NCBI RefSeq assembly: GCF_002954715.1
Contig: NZ_MSCP01000002.1
Coordinates: forward strand, 310,957-374,956
DNA length: 64,000 bases
Direction of reading: 5' to 3'
Source: Aliivibrio sifiae
Lineage (GTDB): Bacteria; Pseudomonadota; Gammaproteobacteria; Enterobacterales; Vibrionaceae
The position numbers and the translations under genes were made by a program. Every line of letters starts with the position of its first letter. The first letter of the stretch is position 1. The notes below the pieces were generated by a model. It worked only from the letters and a program-made list of their open reading frames with translations, was not told the DNA's origin and made no database searches. Shown in pieces: positions 40,609 through 51,699 of this stretch.

Positions 40609-43600
40609 TTACTCTTTCTTTGGATTAAACTTCTCCCTTAATGTTTGCATAGCAACAAAGAATACCGGAGTAAATATTGTGCCGACTAAGGTCGATAAAA
40701 TCATGCCGCCAAATACGGCATAGCCCAATGAATGACGAGATTCAGCCCCCGCACCAGAAGCAATGACAAGAGGGAATACGCCCCAGATAAAGGCAAATGC
40801 AGTCATTTGTACTGCTCTGAAACGTAATCGGGCTGCTTCTTTTGCCGCGTCAATAATTGAGTACCCCTTTTCTTCACGTAATACCTTGGCAAATTCTACA
40901 ATCAATATGGCGACCTTGGCCGACATCCCGATGAGAATAATAATGCCTATTTGAACGTATAAATCGAACGGCTGACCAAGAGCAAATAGAGTTGCTATTG
41001 CACCGAGTATTGCAATGGGTACAGCCATCATTACTGCTGTTGGAATACTCCAACTTTCGTATTGGGCAACTAAGAACAGATAAGTAAATAATAATGATAA
41101 GGCAAATGCGATAGGTGCAGCGTTACCGGCTTCTTGCTCTTGATATGTCATGCCTGACCATTCGTAGGAATACCCTTTTTGTAATTCATTCTCTGCTAAT
41201 TTTTCAATGGCATTAACGACATCACCAGAACTGTAACCTGGTGCAGGAACGCCATTGATTGTTGCAGAGCCGAATAGGTTGTAGTTCATTAGTGAATCAG
41301 GCCCAAAGATAGGTTTGATTTTGACTAATGTTCCTAACGAGACCATTTTTCCAGTATTACTTCTTACATAAAGGTTATTGATGTCATCAGTGCTGTCTCG
41401 ATATTCTTGTTCTGCTTGTACTTTTACTTGAAAAGAACGTCCGTAAATATTGAAATCAGAGATGTATGCACCACCTAGTTGCGCTTGAAGCGTTTGGAAT
41501 ATATCACTCAAAGGTATCCCCATTGAAATGGCTTTATCGCGATCAACATCAATGAAGCGCTGCGGTACATTTGCTCTAAAAATAGAAAAGGCACGGGCGA
41601 CTTCTGGTAGTTGGTTTATTTTAGCGACAAAATCTTGAGTAGTGCGTGCGAGTTCTTGAGGTGTTCGACCTAAATTATCTTCCAGAACAAAGTTGAACCC
41701 ATCGACAGACCCCATTCCACGTATTGCGGGGGTTGAAAAGACCAATGCATTAGCATTAGGTATTGAATTCAACATTTGACGAACTTTATTCATCAAGGCT
41801 TGTTGATGCCGTGCCGGATCCTTACGTTGGTCCCAATTATCTAGTTTGATAATAAGCATTCCTGCATTTGGTATTGCCGACATGTTGATCAAAGAAAAAC
41901 CACTGACAGAGACTACATCTTCTACACCTTCAATCTTTAATAGGTCTCGTGTGTAATCTTGTAGAATTGGAATCGTTCGTTGCAATGATGCCGAATCAGG
42001 AAGGCGCATTTCTACCATAAATGCACCTTTATCTTCATTTGGTACAAATGCGGTAGGAACGGTGCTAAAGGTGTAAGCTAAAGTACCAATTAGAGCCATA
42101 TATACAATGCTTGATAGGAATAAGCGTTTACTCATTATTCCTACAAGAGATTGGTATTTCTTTGTTAATGCTTCAAAACCTCGGTTAAAGACACGAAGTA
42201 GAGCGACTGGCTCACTGTGTTTATCCGTTAAAATTAAACCACATAATGCAGGAGATAGAGTTAGTGCATTAATGGCTGAAATTAATACCGACACACAGAT
42301 CGTAACCGCAAACTGATTGAACATTTTACCTGATATACCAGGCAAGAGAGCGACAGGAACAAATACCGCCAACAAGATTAACGTGGTTGCAAGTACTGGC
42401 CCAGTAACTTCTTTCATTGCTTCAATAGTAGCAGGGATCGGCTTCATGTGTTTTTCATGAATGATACGTTCTACATTTTCGACCACAATGATCGCGTCAT
42501 CCACTACAATCCCGATAGCGAGTATTAAGCCAAAGAGTGAGATTGTATTTATCGTCATTCCCATCATGTTCATTACCGCAAAGGTTGCAATAATCGAAAC
42601 TGGAATCGCGATAATCGGGATAGCAGTAGCGCGTAAGTTTTGTAAAAAAACGTAGACGACAAGGGCAACGAGTAGCGCCGCAATAATGAGAGTTTCATAC
42701 ACTTCATCAATAGAGGCTTCTACGTATTCGGTAGAGTCATACGCAATGTTATATTCCAAATCATTCGGAAATGTTTTGCTGTATTGCTTCATTGCAGCTT
42801 TAACTTTGCTCATAGCATCTAGAGCATTTGCAGTGGGTAATTGGTATAACGCCATTACCGCTGCTGGTTGGTTATTCAGTTGCCCGTCGGCTTCATACCC
42901 CTGTGCTCCAAGTTCGATACGAGCAACATCAGACAATCGAATGATCGAGCCATCTTTGTTTGCTCTGATCACGATACCACCAAACTCAGCAGTCGTACTC
43001 AAACGTCCTTTTGTTTGCAATACGTATTGATTTTGTTGTTGATCAGGTGCTGGCATTCCTCCAATTTTCCCAGCGGCAACTTGGATGTTTTGGGATTTAA
43101 TGGCTCCGATAACATCGGTAGAGGTCAGGTTTAACGTACTCATCTTATTAGGGTTCAGCCAGATACGCATTGAGTAAGACTTCTTACCTAGTAACGTAAT
43201 ATCACTCATGCCTTCAAGCCGTTTTAGGCGTTCAACCAAATTAAGATCGGCATAATTCGACAGATAAATACTGTCATAAGTCCCTTTTGGTGAGCTTAAC
43301 GTCACAACACCCAGGATATCCGACGATTTTTTACGAACCGTTACACCAATTTGTTTCACTTCTGGCGGTAAGGTTGATGTTGCTTGAGAGACTAAGTTAT
43401 TGACTCGAACCTGTGCCATATCGCCATCAGCACCAATACGAAAATACACACGCAAGCTATAGCTGCCATCATTACCAATGTTCGACGACATATAAATCAT
43501 GTCTTCTACGCCATTAATTTTGGATTCTAAGGGTTGAGCAACCGTCTTTTTAACTACGCTTGCATTCGCCCCTGGGTATACGGTATTAACAATAATAACT

Positions 43601-43725
43601 GTTGGTGAAATTGCTGGGTATTCTGCAATAGGTAAAATCTTCAAGGCAATTAAGCCCATTAACGTCATGACGAGTGAGATTACCAATGCAAACTTAGGTC
43701 GATAGATGAAAAATTTACTTAACAT
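40609..43725 (-). CDS. RND (HAE1) multidrug efflux pump, inner-membrane transporter
   Basis: 1038 residues, the standard length of AcrB/MexB-type pumps. The proton-relay Asp pair lies in [15 protein letters not shown]. The first hydrophobic helix ([20 protein letters not shown]) is followed by the [17 protein letters not shown] periplasmic porter start, and [19 protein letters not shown] is another family stretch. Large periplasmic loops flank two sets of six helices. It works with the membrane-fusion protein encoded just upstream (21-base gap). No TolC-like outer-membrane gene is present, so it probably uses the genomic TolC. Confidence 0.95.
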   Translation of the reverse strand: MLSKFFIYRPKFALVISLVMTLMGLIALKILPIAEYPAISPTVIIVNTVYPGANASVVKKTVAQPLESKINGVEDMIYMSSNIGNDGSYSLRVYFRIGADGDMAQVRVNNLVSQATSTLPPEVKQIGVTVRKKSSDILGVVTLSSPKGTYDSIYLSNYADLNLVERLKRLEGMSDITLLGKKSYSMRIWLNPNKMSTLNLTSTDVIGAIKSQNIQVAAGKIGGMPAPDQQQNQYVLQTKGRLSTTAEFGGIVIRANKDGSIIRLSDVARIELGAQGYEADGQLNNQPAAVMALYQLPTANALDAMSKVKAAMKQYSKTFPNDLEYNIAYDSTEYVEASIDEVYETLIIAALLVALVVYVFLQNLRATAIPIIAIPVSIIATFAVMNMMGMTINTISLFGLILAIGIVVDDAIIVVENVERIIHEKHMKPIPATIEAMKEVTGPVLATTLILLAVFVPVALLPGISGKMFNQFAVTICVSVLISAINALTLSPALCGLILTDKHSEPVALLRVFNRGFEALTKKYQSLVGIMSKRLFLSSIVYMALIGTLAYTFSTVPTAFVPNEDKGAFMVEMRLPDSASLQRTIPILQDYTRDLLKIEGVEDVVSVSGFSLINMSAIPNAGMLIIKLDNWDQRKDPARHQQALMNKVRQMLNSIPNANALVFSTPAIRGMGSVDGFNFVLEDNLGRTPQELARTTQDFVAKINQLPEVARAFSIFRANVPQRFIDVDRDKAISMGIPLSDIFQTLQAQLGGAYISDFNIYGRSFQVKVQAEQEYRDSTDDINNLYVRSNTGKMVSLGTLVKIKPIFGPDSLMNYNLFGSATINGVPAPGYSSGDVVNAIEKLAENELQKGYSYEWSGMTYQEQEAGNAAPIAFALSLLFTYLFLVAQYESWSIPTAVMMAVPIAILGAIATLFALGQPFDLYVQIGIIILIGMSAKVAILIVEFAKVLREEKGYSIIDAAKEAARLRFRAVQMTAFAFIWGVFPLVIASGAGAESRHSLGYAVFGGMILSTLVGTIFTPVFFVAMQTLREKFNPKKE

Positions 43726-43746
43726 AATAGATATCCTAATTTTGCA

Positions 43747-44901
43747 TTATTCTGCCGAAGGTAATTCTTCAACTTGTATGCCTGAACGGATTTTTTGTAG
43801 ACCTTCAGTTACGATGCGGTCTCCTTCATTTAATCCTGAAATTACTGCTTTATTGGTACCATAAGCTTGGCCGAGAATGACGTATCGTTGTTCAATGATA
43901 CTCGTATCATTAATTTGCATGACGTAGTCCCCAGCTTGATCTTGCTGAATGGAAGATTGAGGGATCAATAAACCATTAACCGTGCGTTCTTTTAAGCTAA
44001 TTTTGATTTTCCCAAATTCTCCAGGCATCAACCCATAATCGGTATTATCAAAAATAGCTTGAACGTGGATAGATCCGGTAGAAGGGTCGATTTTATTGCC
44101 AACAGCAGAGATCTTTCCATTTTTAGCATAAAGAGAACCATCAGATAGCGTTAAGCGAATATCAAGATTAAGTTTCTTTTTCTTATTTCTTACAATGTCG
44201 ATAGCATTACGAATACGACGATAAATCTTCTCATCGACATTAAAATCAAAGTTCATCACATCGACTTTTGTTAATGAAACCAAGCTGTTTTTCATTGTTG
44301 AACTTGGTGGCAATAAAGCCGTCACTTGCTCTCCAATTTTGTAGCGAGAAAATCCAAGACGACCGGAGAAAGGAGCGTAGATACGAGTGAATTCCAAATC
44401 GAGTTGAGCGGATTTTAAAGCTGCTTTTTTTTCTGAGATATCAGCTTTTGCTGATGTGTAATTAGCGATGGCTGAGTCATATTGCTGGGCACTAATGCTT
44501 TTATCTTTTATTAATTGTTCGGCGCGTTTTGCATTGCTAGATGTCATCTTTAAAGTCGCTTTGGCTTTTTCTAAAGAGGCTTCTGCAGAGTTAACGGTTG
44601 CATGAAACTGACGGGAATCAATTTCATACAAGAGTGCGCCTTTTTTTACAAAGTCACCATCGTTAAAATGAATGGCTTTAAGTTCTCCGCCAACGCGAGG
44701 AATAATTTCAACACTGCTTGCTGATGAAGTTCGGCCAATAAACTCCAAGTGTGGGGTAATCGGTTGTGATTGAATTACAAGTGACTTCACTTTAGGGAGT
44801 GAAGCGGTGACTGCTGTAGGTGCTTTCTCTTGATTACAGCCGCTTAGAAACACAGAACTAAGCAGGCCAATAATAAAAGAATTGGTTATTATTTTTTTCA
44901 T
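43747..44901 (-). CDS. RND efflux periplasmic adaptor lipoprotein (AcrA/MexA-like)
   Basis: 384 residues. Residues 1-22 are a lipoprotein signal with lipobox LSGC, so Cys22 is lipidated. A lipoyl/barrel-sandwich half motif (VEIIPRVGGELKAIHFNDGDFVKKG in parts), a helical hairpin (~95-165) and a beta-barrel region follow in the normal order. It joins the RND pump to the outer-membrane channel. The operon has no linked local regulator: the 222 bases upstream to the BatD-like gene contain only AT-rich sequence. Confidence 0.93.
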   Translation of the reverse strand: MKKIITNSFIIGLLSSVFLSGCNQEKAPTAVTASLPKVKSLVIQSQPITPHLEFIGRTSSASSVEIIPRVGGELKAIHFNDGDFVKKGALLYEIDSRQFHATVNSAEASLEKAKATLKMTSSNAKRAEQLIKDKSISAQQYDSAIANYTSAKADISEKKAALKSAQLDLEFTRIYAPFSGRLGFSRYKIGEQVTALLPPSSTMKNSLVSLTKVDVMNFDFNVDEKIYRRIRNAIDIVRNKKKKLNLDIRLTLSDGSLYAKNGKISAVGNKIDPSTGSIHVQAIFDNTDYGLMPGEFGKIKISLKERTVNGLLIPQSSIQQDQAGDYVMQINDTSIIEQRYVILGQAYGTNKAVISGLNEGDRIVTEGLQKIRSGIQVEELPSAE

Positions 44902-45123
44902 GAGAACATCTCAGGTTGAATGAAAGATACATTTGGTTACATTTAAACCTTACAATTTACAATGTTATAAATAAGTTCAATTATTGAGTAGTGGGAGATA
45001 GCCCACGGGGATTTAATAACGTTTTTTTAGCTTTGATAATTCATTGATAAATATTTTTATATAATATTTATGTTTAATAATTTTCCTGTAAATCTGGAAC
45101 TTAGCGATATTTCTGTTTTATAA

Positions 45124-46377
45124 CTATTTCTTTATCTTGAACCATAATTGCCACAGTTTACGGGGAGGTAAGGTTGATTGTTGTAGTGTTTCACTATTTT
45201 TTAACCACTTTTTTTGATTATTTGTTTGGTATTTTTTCAGTTCAAGTAAATCTGTTTTATTAAATAATCGGCGGTAGAGATAAAGGCGTATTTGAGGGTA
45301 TGAGTGGGATTTAATGGATTGTAAAAATACGAACCAATCAGGGTAAGGGTGTGATTTATAGTAGTGAGTGATCTTCTTAATGAAGTCAAAACAAGTGATG
45401 GTAATTAGAGTAATTAACACCAATATTTTCCAATATGCGATCAGCCATGATGATAGTGTGTGTTTAACTCGTATCGTTTTCCCTTCTAATATTAATTTTT
45501 CAGATTGTTGTGTCATGGTGTTCCAAAATGGAATCGTAATACTTGGCAAGGTGACTTCTCCACCAGTTTGTAGAACATAAGTTTCAGACTCTTTTTTCTG
45601 CGCGGTATGCTCACCTCTATTGTTGATGTCTTTGAGTTGAATTGGGTCGGTATAACGCAGAATAGCTTTATTTTGTATAGCAGGAAGGAGTGGTGGTAAT
45701 AACATTGCTAGAGAATCGGGCACTTTTAATGTGATGGTTCGAGTTATTGCATCACCCACGGTTAATGTTGATGCTCCAATATCCACGTTAGTTTTTTGGG
45801 CTGTTGAAGCCTGCCAATCTTGGGTTAGTGCTGCTTCTGGTGCAATAATCCATTCATCTGGATGAGTCATTTTTGCCGTTGGGCGCTGAACTGAAAAGCG
45901 ATGTTGGGAGGTAAATAATACGCCTTGCACACTTTTCCCTGTAGCTACCGAAACGGTAATTTTGATCCCGATAGATGGCACGATAAATTGCCCTGATTGC
46001 TGAGCAAAAAGAGGAATCTCCCAACGTTGATGAGACCAAGTTTGTTCACCTTCCATCTGGCTATAATTGGTTGCTTGTAAATTACGTTGTTGAGCAATAA
46101 GGTTTGGGATTGAAATGGTTTCAATTACGGTTCCATCAGTAAACCAACGAGGCGTCGCAATATCAATAGTCAGAATAACAGGTTGGTTAATAGCAATAAC
46201 GGTTGGTCTTTTCTTATCTAAGTTTGTGCTTTCCGAGCTTAGCCAACTAGTAAGCGTAATTTTATTATTGTTTATCAATTCTTGCATTGTCGGTACTGGT
46301 TCTTCTTTGGCATAAAGAGAAAAACTGGTTACGAAAAGCATAAGTAAAAGTAAAAGAGATGCGTGTGCTCGGTGCAT
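45124..46377 (-). CDS. BatD-like membrane protein
   Basis: 417 residues. It has a signal peptide (MHRAHASLLLLLMLFVTSFSLYA) and then an immunoglobulin-like periplasmic region with repeated V-I/T-L-strand patterns (PVILTIDIATPRWF, GDAITRTITLKVPDSLAM). A membrane helix at ~310-330 (WLIAYWKILVLITLITITCF) precedes a basic cytoplasmic tail. This is the organisation of BatD proteins that accompany VWA proteins and MoxR ATPases. It is the last gene of the series that starts at 55403, and its start overlaps the previous gene's stop. Confidence 0.82.
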   Translation of the reverse strand: MHRAHASLLLLLMLFVTSFSLYAKEEPVPTMQELINNNKITLTSWLSSESTNLDKKRPTVIAINQPVILTIDIATPRWFTDGTVIETISIPNLIAQQRNLQATNYSQMEGEQTWSHQRWEIPLFAQQSGQFIVPSIGIKITVSVATGKSVQGVLFTSQHRFSVQRPTAKMTHPDEWIIAPEAALTQDWQASTAQKTNVDIGASTLTVGDAITRTITLKVPDSLAMLLPPLLPAIQNKAILRYTDPIQLKDINNRGEHTAQKKESETYVLQTGGEVTLPSITIPFWNTMTQQSEKLILEGKTIRVKHTLSSWLIAYWKILVLITLITITCFDFIKKITHYYKSHPYPDWFVFLQSIKSHSYPQIRLYLYRRLFNKTDLLELKKYQTNNQKKWLKNSETLQQSTLPPRKLWQLWFKIKK

Positions 46378-48152
46378 TATTCATTTCCTTTTTTAGAAAG
46401 CGTTTGTAAGTGGAATTTGTTTTGTAAAAAGTATTTAGGATCAGCTTCTACTCGACGTAACCACTTATCCGCTATTTTCTCATTAGCCAAGATTTGCTCC
46501 GCTGAGAGTGTTTGTTTCTTTATTTGTGATTGAAGAACTTGTTCATCGGCACCATCAGCGGTTTGAGGTTCGTTTTCTGGCAGTTCTTGCGATTGTTCAA
46601 GTTCACCTGTGTTGGCTTGGCTTTCACTTAAACGGTTAATCTCATCAATCATATTTTGTATCAGATTAAGGTTATGTTTAGCAGGCTTGTTGTTTGGATA
46701 GCGCTTCACAATGGAGCTAAGTAAATCCCGAGCAGCAATATACTCTCTCTGTCTGGCAAGTGAATTCGCGGTATTAAATAATAAAACCTCGATGTTCGAA
46801 TCTTCTTTAGCCTCTTGGTGATTATTTGTTTGCTGGGTGTTTTCTAATGCAGTTTGAAGATCAGGGACCCCTGCCATAAATGCGGCATAAGCTTGTTGAT
46901 ATTCTGCCGCATAATAAAATGCGACGCCTTTATGCAATGGGTCTTGATAATGCTGTGCTGCTTTAGCGTAGTTATTTTTATTGAAATACCATTGACCTTG
47001 TTGGTCTGGGGTTAACCATAAATCCATCCACCATTGTGTGGTCTTTTCCCATAAGTTCAATGTTGTTACTTGTTGTGAAGGGCTGCTTGTAGATTTATTA
47101 GACACCATTTTTGCCATACTCATTGGTGAATAAAGACTAATACTGCTGACTAATACAAAAGCCATACACCATTGAACTAACCATCCGCGCCTAAACCATA
47201 ACGACATTAACAACAGAACGGGAATGAGCAGATAATAACCAAGATCTTCCCACGGCATTACAGAGTCATTACTTAACTGCATATGACGTTTTATTTGATT
47301 ATTTAGCCAAGTCACATCGCTGTTATCAATGCTCAATTGAGTGATTTTTCCATGGCTCAATCGACTTAACTCGTTAAGAGAGTCAATATTGAGGGGAAAA
47401 TTACTTGGTCTATTGGTGTCACCTATCGCAAGAATGAGCAGTTGATTAAATGAATGAGTAAAATAGTCTTTGAACCCTTGATTATCTTTTGTTGTTACGC
47501 CATCGGTTATTAATATAACGGTGCCAGAAGTATTGGATTGGGAAGAAGATAATTCCTTCAATTGTTGCTTTATTAATGGCAGTGTTTTGTATGCGGATTT
47601 TCCTTCAATTGGCATTATTTCAGGACTTATCGCAGCAAGATAAGGCACAAAGACAGCAGAATCCTGCGTTAATGGCATCGCAAGGTGTGCTGTGCCTGAA
47701 TAGACGATTAGGCCTGTTTTCCCGCCTTCTCGCAGGGTTAATAAATCCTGTATTTTTTGTTTTGCTCTTGATAAACGGCTTGGTGCAACATCTTTCTCAA
47801 GCATTGAAGTGCTAGCATCTAAAACAATCAATAAAGGCGCTTTATCTTCACCAAAGGGAGACGGTTCTTTTTGCCATGTAGGACCCGCACAAATAATAAT
47901 AGTAAAGCTCATGACAACGGTTAATAGTTTTAGAGGTAGCTGTTTTTTCCAACCGTCATCACCGATTAATAATGCGTTTTGCAAATGTGGTGGCAGTTGA
48001 TTCTGTCGGCTACTTAATGTGTCTTGTCGCCATTTTAGGTAAATAATTACAGCTAATGGCAACAATGACACTAGCCATAATGGGCGAATGAAATGAAATT
48101 GAGTGATTATTTGGCTGAGTAAAGGCCAACGGGTTAATTGCAGATCAAGCAT
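46377..48152 (-). CDS. VWA-domain membrane protein with TPR region (BatB/BatC-like fusion)
   Basis: 591 residues. The start at 48152 (MLDLQLTRW) is preferred because AAAGGGGA lies 5 bases upstream. An in-frame start 60 bases earlier has no site. Two membrane helices at ~25-85 precede a VWA domain with MIDAS DASTS near 110-115 and the ITDG element. Another helix pair (~310-350) is followed by TPR-like repeats at ~380-530 (QGQWYFNKNNYAKAAQHYQDP, VALLFNTANSLARQREYIAARDLL in part). Joining VWA and TPR corresponds to BatB and BatC in one chain. Confidence 0.85.
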   Translation of the reverse strand: MLDLQLTRWPLLSQIITQFHFIRPLWLVSLLPLAVIIYLKWRQDTLSSRQNQLPPHLQNALLIGDDGWKKQLPLKLLTVVMSFTIIICAGPTWQKEPSPFGEDKAPLLIVLDASTSMLEKDVAPSRLSRAKQKIQDLLTLREGGKTGLIVYSGTAHLAMPLTQDSAVFVPYLAAISPEIMPIEGKSAYKTLPLIKQQLKELSSSQSNTSGTVILITDGVTTKDNQGFKDYFTHSFNQLLILAIGDTNRPSNFPLNIDSLNELSRLSHGKITQLSIDNSDVTWLNNQIKRHMQLSNDSVMPWEDLGYYLLIPVLLLMSLWFRRGWLVQWCMAFVLVSSISLYSPMSMAKMVSNKSTSSPSQQVTTLNLWEKTTQWWMDLWLTPDQQGQWYFNKNNYAKAAQHYQDPLHKGVAFYYAAEYQQAYAAFMAGVPDLQTALENTQQTNNHQEAKEDSNIEVLLFNTANSLARQREYIAARDLLSSIVKRYPNNKPAKHNLNLIQNMIDEINRLSESQANTGELEQSQELPENEPQTADGADEQVLQSQIKKQTLSAEQILANEKIADKWLRRVEADPKYFLQNKFHLQTLSKKGNE

Positions 48153-49200
48153 GGCGATCCCCTTTGGATTGAACGTGAGTTTGCCATGTGCGTTTACACG
48201 ATATAAATCCAAAGAAGAACAGGTGCAATAACAAGAGCAACATCATAGGATATTGATGAATACTTTGCTTTGGTCTGTAAGTTGTACTTTGATAAAGCTG
48301 AGGTTCTAATTTACCAATTTCACGGTATGCTTTAGTTAATTCATCTTTGTTCAGTGCCTGAAATGCCTGACCGCCAGATGCATTAGCAACAGTATTAATA
48401 GTATCCATATCAAGGGCTTGCTCTCCTATAGTTTGTGGGTCACCAACAGCTATCATATGAAGTCGAACGCCTTTTGCTTTTGCAACTTTTGCTGCATCAA
48501 GTGGAGGAACGTAACTGTCTGTATCATTGCCATCGGTGAGGATGATCGCGACTTTCTCACGAGGTGCGTTGTGTATAAGTTGTTGTGGGATATCACTGTC
48601 TTCAAAGCGCTTTATGGTTAAGCCAATCGCATCACCAAGGTGAGTACTTTGACCTGCCATTTCTACACGTGTTTGATTAAGTAAATCGAGCCAAACATCG
48701 TGATCGGCGGTAAATGGTGTTTGCAAAAAAGCAGCATCACCAAACAGAATTAAACCAAGGCGATCACCTTTACGAGTTTCTGCGAATTCAGTTAAAACTT
48801 CTTTCACGGCATCCAATCTGCTGATCTTTTTGCCATTTTTTGAAGTGAAGTCTTTTTCTGCCATTGAGCCTGATAAATCGACCACGACCATGACATCTCG
48901 TCCAATTTGCTCGCGTGTTTGAGGTGCACCTAATAGTGTTGGTTTGGTTAATGCGATTAGGATGAGTAACCATGAGAGAATTAATAGTCCTCGTTGCCAT
49001 TTTGTTGGTGTTAAACGACTTGCTCCATCAGAGATTGGAATGTCGAGAGCATCAATCAATACCGGAAAGAAAGGGACTTTAATGGCTTGTTGTTTTGTTC
49101 TATAAGATGGTGCAATACGTGAAATCAATAAAGGGAGTGGTAATAGCCATAACCACATTGGATACACTAATTCGATATTAGAAAGTGAAACATTAATCAT
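48145..49200 (-). CDS. VWA-domain membrane protein (BatA-like)
   Basis: 351 residues. N-terminal and C-terminal membrane helices flank a VWA domain: MIDAS DLSGSMAEKDF near residues 92-102, TPFTADHDVW in the middle, and ILTDGNDTDSYVPP later. All metal-coordinating positions are present, so Mg2+-dependent protein binding is expected. It overlaps the next gene by 8 bases and the previous one by 8, which implies strict co-translation. Confidence 0.9.
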   Translation of the reverse strand: MINVSLSNIELVYPMWLWLLPLPLLISRIAPSYRTKQQAIKVPFFPVLIDALDIPISDGASRLTPTKWQRGLLILSWLLILIALTKPTLLGAPQTREQIGRDVMVVVDLSGSMAEKDFTSKNGKKISRLDAVKEVLTEFAETRKGDRLGLILFGDAAFLQTPFTADHDVWLDLLNQTRVEMAGQSTHLGDAIGLTIKRFEDSDIPQQLIHNAPREKVAIILTDGNDTDSYVPPLDAAKVAKAKGVRLHMIAVGDPQTIGEQALDMDTINTVANASGGQAFQALNKDELTKAYREIGKLEPQLYQSTTYRPKQSIHQYPMMLLLLLHLFFFGFISCKRTWQTHVQSKGDRHA

Positions 49201-49726
49201 TATTTTTCACTCCATCATTATTTTGGGTGTCGTTAACCACTGAATGATGAGTAATCCAGCCTTTAAATTGATTAATTAGAACAAGAACTTGCTCAGGAAC
49301 GAGAGTGCATTCCGCTTCTGGTTGCCAGATCTCGTTAAAAGCCCGCTTGGTTAATACGGAATGAAAATGAATGCAGTTATTGGTTTTTGTTGATATTAAG
49401 AACAGTAATAAGTCGTCTCCTGATTTTGAGGCATTCTTAGGGTCTAAATAAATAGCTACTGACTTTATTAAATGGAACAGTTCACATATTGCTTGATATG
49501 GTCGTTCGCTATTGATGACATCAAGCGCTTGAAGTGCTTGTCGACGATAACGGTTGGCGTGGTAGTGCTTTACTGCACGATAAATTAAAAATACGGTCAG
49601 TGCCGCTAATAAGAAAAAGAGTATTTTCCAGCCCATTGTTTGAGGTTGCCAAGAAATCGAATTTGGTACAGAAATATCAATGAGTCCTTTTAAAATATAA
49701 GAACTTGGGGGAGTATGAGTTGTCAT
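49193..49726 (-). CDS. DUF4381-family membrane protein
   Basis: 177 residues. A single membrane helix near 30-48 (WKILFFLLAALTVFLIYRAV) is preceded by a short periplasmic stretch with PNSISWQPQTMGW and followed by a helical cytoplasmic domain (YRRQALQALDVI...). The family almost always lies between DUF58 and VWA genes in MoxR operons, as here. It is probably a structural member of the VWA complex. The function is not known from biochemistry. Confidence 0.8.
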   Translation of the reverse strand: MTTHTPPSSYILKGLIDISVPNSISWQPQTMGWKILFFLLAALTVFLIYRAVKHYHANRYRRQALQALDVINSERPYQAICELFHLIKSVAIYLDPKNASKSGDDLLLFLISTKTNNCIHFHSVLTKRAFNEIWQPEAECTLVPEQVLVLINQFKGWITHHSVVNDTQNNDGVKNND

Positions 49727-50685
49727 TATTTACTTCTCAACAAGTGACAAAACTGAGCAATGTGAGTTCCAGAAGTGGAAACATCCATAAACGGTAACCC
49801 TTTCATCGCCATTAAATGACGTAAGGAGTCACAGCGTTTTTGGTTATGACTCTCAAGGCTTTGGCTTACTTTTACGAGGTCTCTTTTTTTGTCTAAATTG
49901 ATTTGATGCGTCCCATTACTCAGTACCCATTTTGATGTTGAGCTGACATCTAATGATTTTTCCATCGGGTCACTGATTAAAATGCTTAATACATCATTAT
50001 TTTTCTGAAGATGTTTCAGCAATAAGGTGTCTTTTTCATTCATGTTCATCCAATCACTAAAGATAATAATGACGCTATCTTTGAGTTTTCTTCGATTAAG
50101 CTCATGAAGAGCGTCAGATAAAGAAATAGGGTGGGGACTATTTGTTTTTGCGCTTAATTGCTGGTTAGCGAAAGCAAGCTGTTTGAGATAATGTAATACA
50201 TCAGCCTGACTGCGTTTTGGTGACATCCATTGTGTATTGTCGTCTTTAATTAGAAACAGCCCCACACGGTCACTCTCTTTAATTACACGCCATGCACATA
50301 AGCTCGCAAGTTCTGCCGCAACAACGGATTTCATGGTATTAACGGAAGAGAAAAACATGGTTGAACGCTGATCAACACAAAGAATAATATTGTGATCTTT
50401 TTCTTCTGTGTAAGACCTTACATGAGGTTTACCTGTTCTTAAGGTGACCTTCCAATCGAGGTTGCGAATATCATCCCCAATGTGATAATGACGCAGTTCT
50501 TCAAAGTTTAACCCTCTACCACGATAGCCTGAGAGGTGACGACCAGAGAGTAAACGGCTGGTTTTTAAATGAGGAAATAACGAGAATCCATTGATATGAG
50601 CTTGCACTTTAACAAGCTGAGAGTGTTCGCAATGGATCCTAGGATCTATAGTTTGATTTGATGAGGTTTTTTTTATTAAATCCAT
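49726..50685 (-). CDS. DUF58-family protein
   Basis: 319 residues, no membrane helix. The conserved block is GRHLSGYRGRGLNFEELRHY, then IGDDIRNLDWKVTLRTGKPHV, RSYTEEKDHNIILCVDQRS. The second half is VWA-like, with a DQRST motif at the MIDAS position. DUF58 proteins accompany MoxR ATPases and are thought to be their adaptor or substrate partner. It overlaps the DUF4381 gene by one base. Confidence 0.88.
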   Translation of the reverse strand: MDLIKKTSSNQTIDPRIHCEHSQLVKVQAHINGFSLFPHLKTSRLLSGRHLSGYRGRGLNFEELRHYHIGDDIRNLDWKVTLRTGKPHVRSYTEEKDHNIILCVDQRSTMFFSSVNTMKSVVAAELASLCAWRVIKESDRVGLFLIKDDNTQWMSPKRSQADVLHYLKQLAFANQQLSAKTNSPHPISLSDALHELNRRKLKDSVIIIFSDWMNMNEKDTLLLKHLQKNNDVLSILISDPMEKSLDVSSTSKWVLSNGTHQINLDKKRDLVKVSQSLESHNQKRCDSLRHLMAMKGLPFMDVSTSGTHIAQFCHLLRSK

Positions 50686-50690
50686 CAGGA

Positions 50691-51671
50691 TTAACCAATA
50701 GCAACGGTGTTTAAGAGTATTGCTACAATATCTTGTGTAGATATACCATCAGCCAGAGCATCATAGCTTAAGCTAATACGGTGGCCTAACACAGAATGAG
50801 CAACCGCTCTAATATCATCGGGAAGTACATGTTCTCTGTTTTCTAACCAAGCGTGGGCACGAGCACATTTGTCTAATGCGATAGAAGCTCGAGGGCTAGC
50901 ACCAACGTCTATCCATTGTGATAATTGAGTATGTGGGTAACGCTCAGGGTGGCGAGTTGCCATAATTAAAGCGACGATATAGTTTTCTGCAATGTCAGAA
51001 ACATGTATCAAAGGCAGCTCTTTTCGTCCTTCTAAAATAGCTCTTGGATCAATCGTTACGGTTTCTTTTTGTAATTTATTTACTTGCTCACTTTCTTCAT
51101 AGCGAACTAAACGAATGATTTCTTTTTCGGCTTCATCATCGGGATAACTCACACTTACTTTCATCATAAAGCGGTCCATTTGTGCTTCTGGTAATGGGTA
51201 AGTTCCTTCTTGCTCTACTGGGTTTTGTGTTGCGAGTACCATAAAGAGTTCAGGCAAGGTATGGGTGGTATCACTGACTGTGATAGTGCCTTCTGCCATG
51301 GCTTCGAGTAATGCGGCTTGTACCTTTGCTGGAGCACGGTTTATTTCATCGGCCAAAACGATGCTGTTAAAAATAGGTCCTGCTTGAAAATGCAATTGAG
51401 GTTTGCCATTTATCTCTTGATAAACCTCAGTACCCGTTACATCAGAAGGCAGTAGATCTGGAGTGAATTGAATTCGACCAAACGACGCATTTAATGCATG
51501 TGCTAGCGTTTTAATTGAGCGTGTTTTTGCCGTTCCTGGTAAGCCTTCAAGTAGGACGTGACCATTGGTTAACAAACCGATAATCAGAGATTTAACGACA
51601 TGAGGTTGGCCAACAACCGATTGGTTTACATGATTTATTAATTTGGCAACTGCATCTTGAGCTTTGTGCAT
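50691..51671 (-). CDS. MoxR-family AAA+ ATPase
   Basis: 326 residues. I chose ATG 51671 (MHKAQDAVAK) because TGGAG lies 5 bases upstream; the frame itself opens at 51692. Walker A GLPGTAKT, Walker B VLADEINRAP, sensor 1 ATQNPVEQEGTYPLPEAQ and the arginine-finger region MDRFMMK are all intact. MoxR ATPases act as chaperones that mature or load metal into partner proteins, with VWA proteins. The gene is 28 bases after the anSME gene and 5 bases before the DUF58 gene. Confidence 0.93.
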   Translation of the reverse strand: MHKAQDAVAKLINHVNQSVVGQPHVVKSLIIGLLTNGHVLLEGLPGTAKTRSIKTLAHALNASFGRIQFTPDLLPSDVTGTEVYQEINGKPQLHFQAGPIFNSIVLADEINRAPAKVQAALLEAMAEGTITVSDTTHTLPELFMVLATQNPVEQEGTYPLPEAQMDRFMMKVSVSYPDDEAEKEIIRLVRYEESEQVNKLQKETVTIDPRAILEGRKELPLIHVSDIAENYIVALIMATRHPERYPHTQLSQWIDVGASPRASIALDKCARAHAWLENREHVLPDDIRAVAHSVLGHRISLSYDALADGISTQDIVAILLNTVAIG

Positions 51672-51699
51672 AGTGACTCCAGAAGTATTCATATATTTA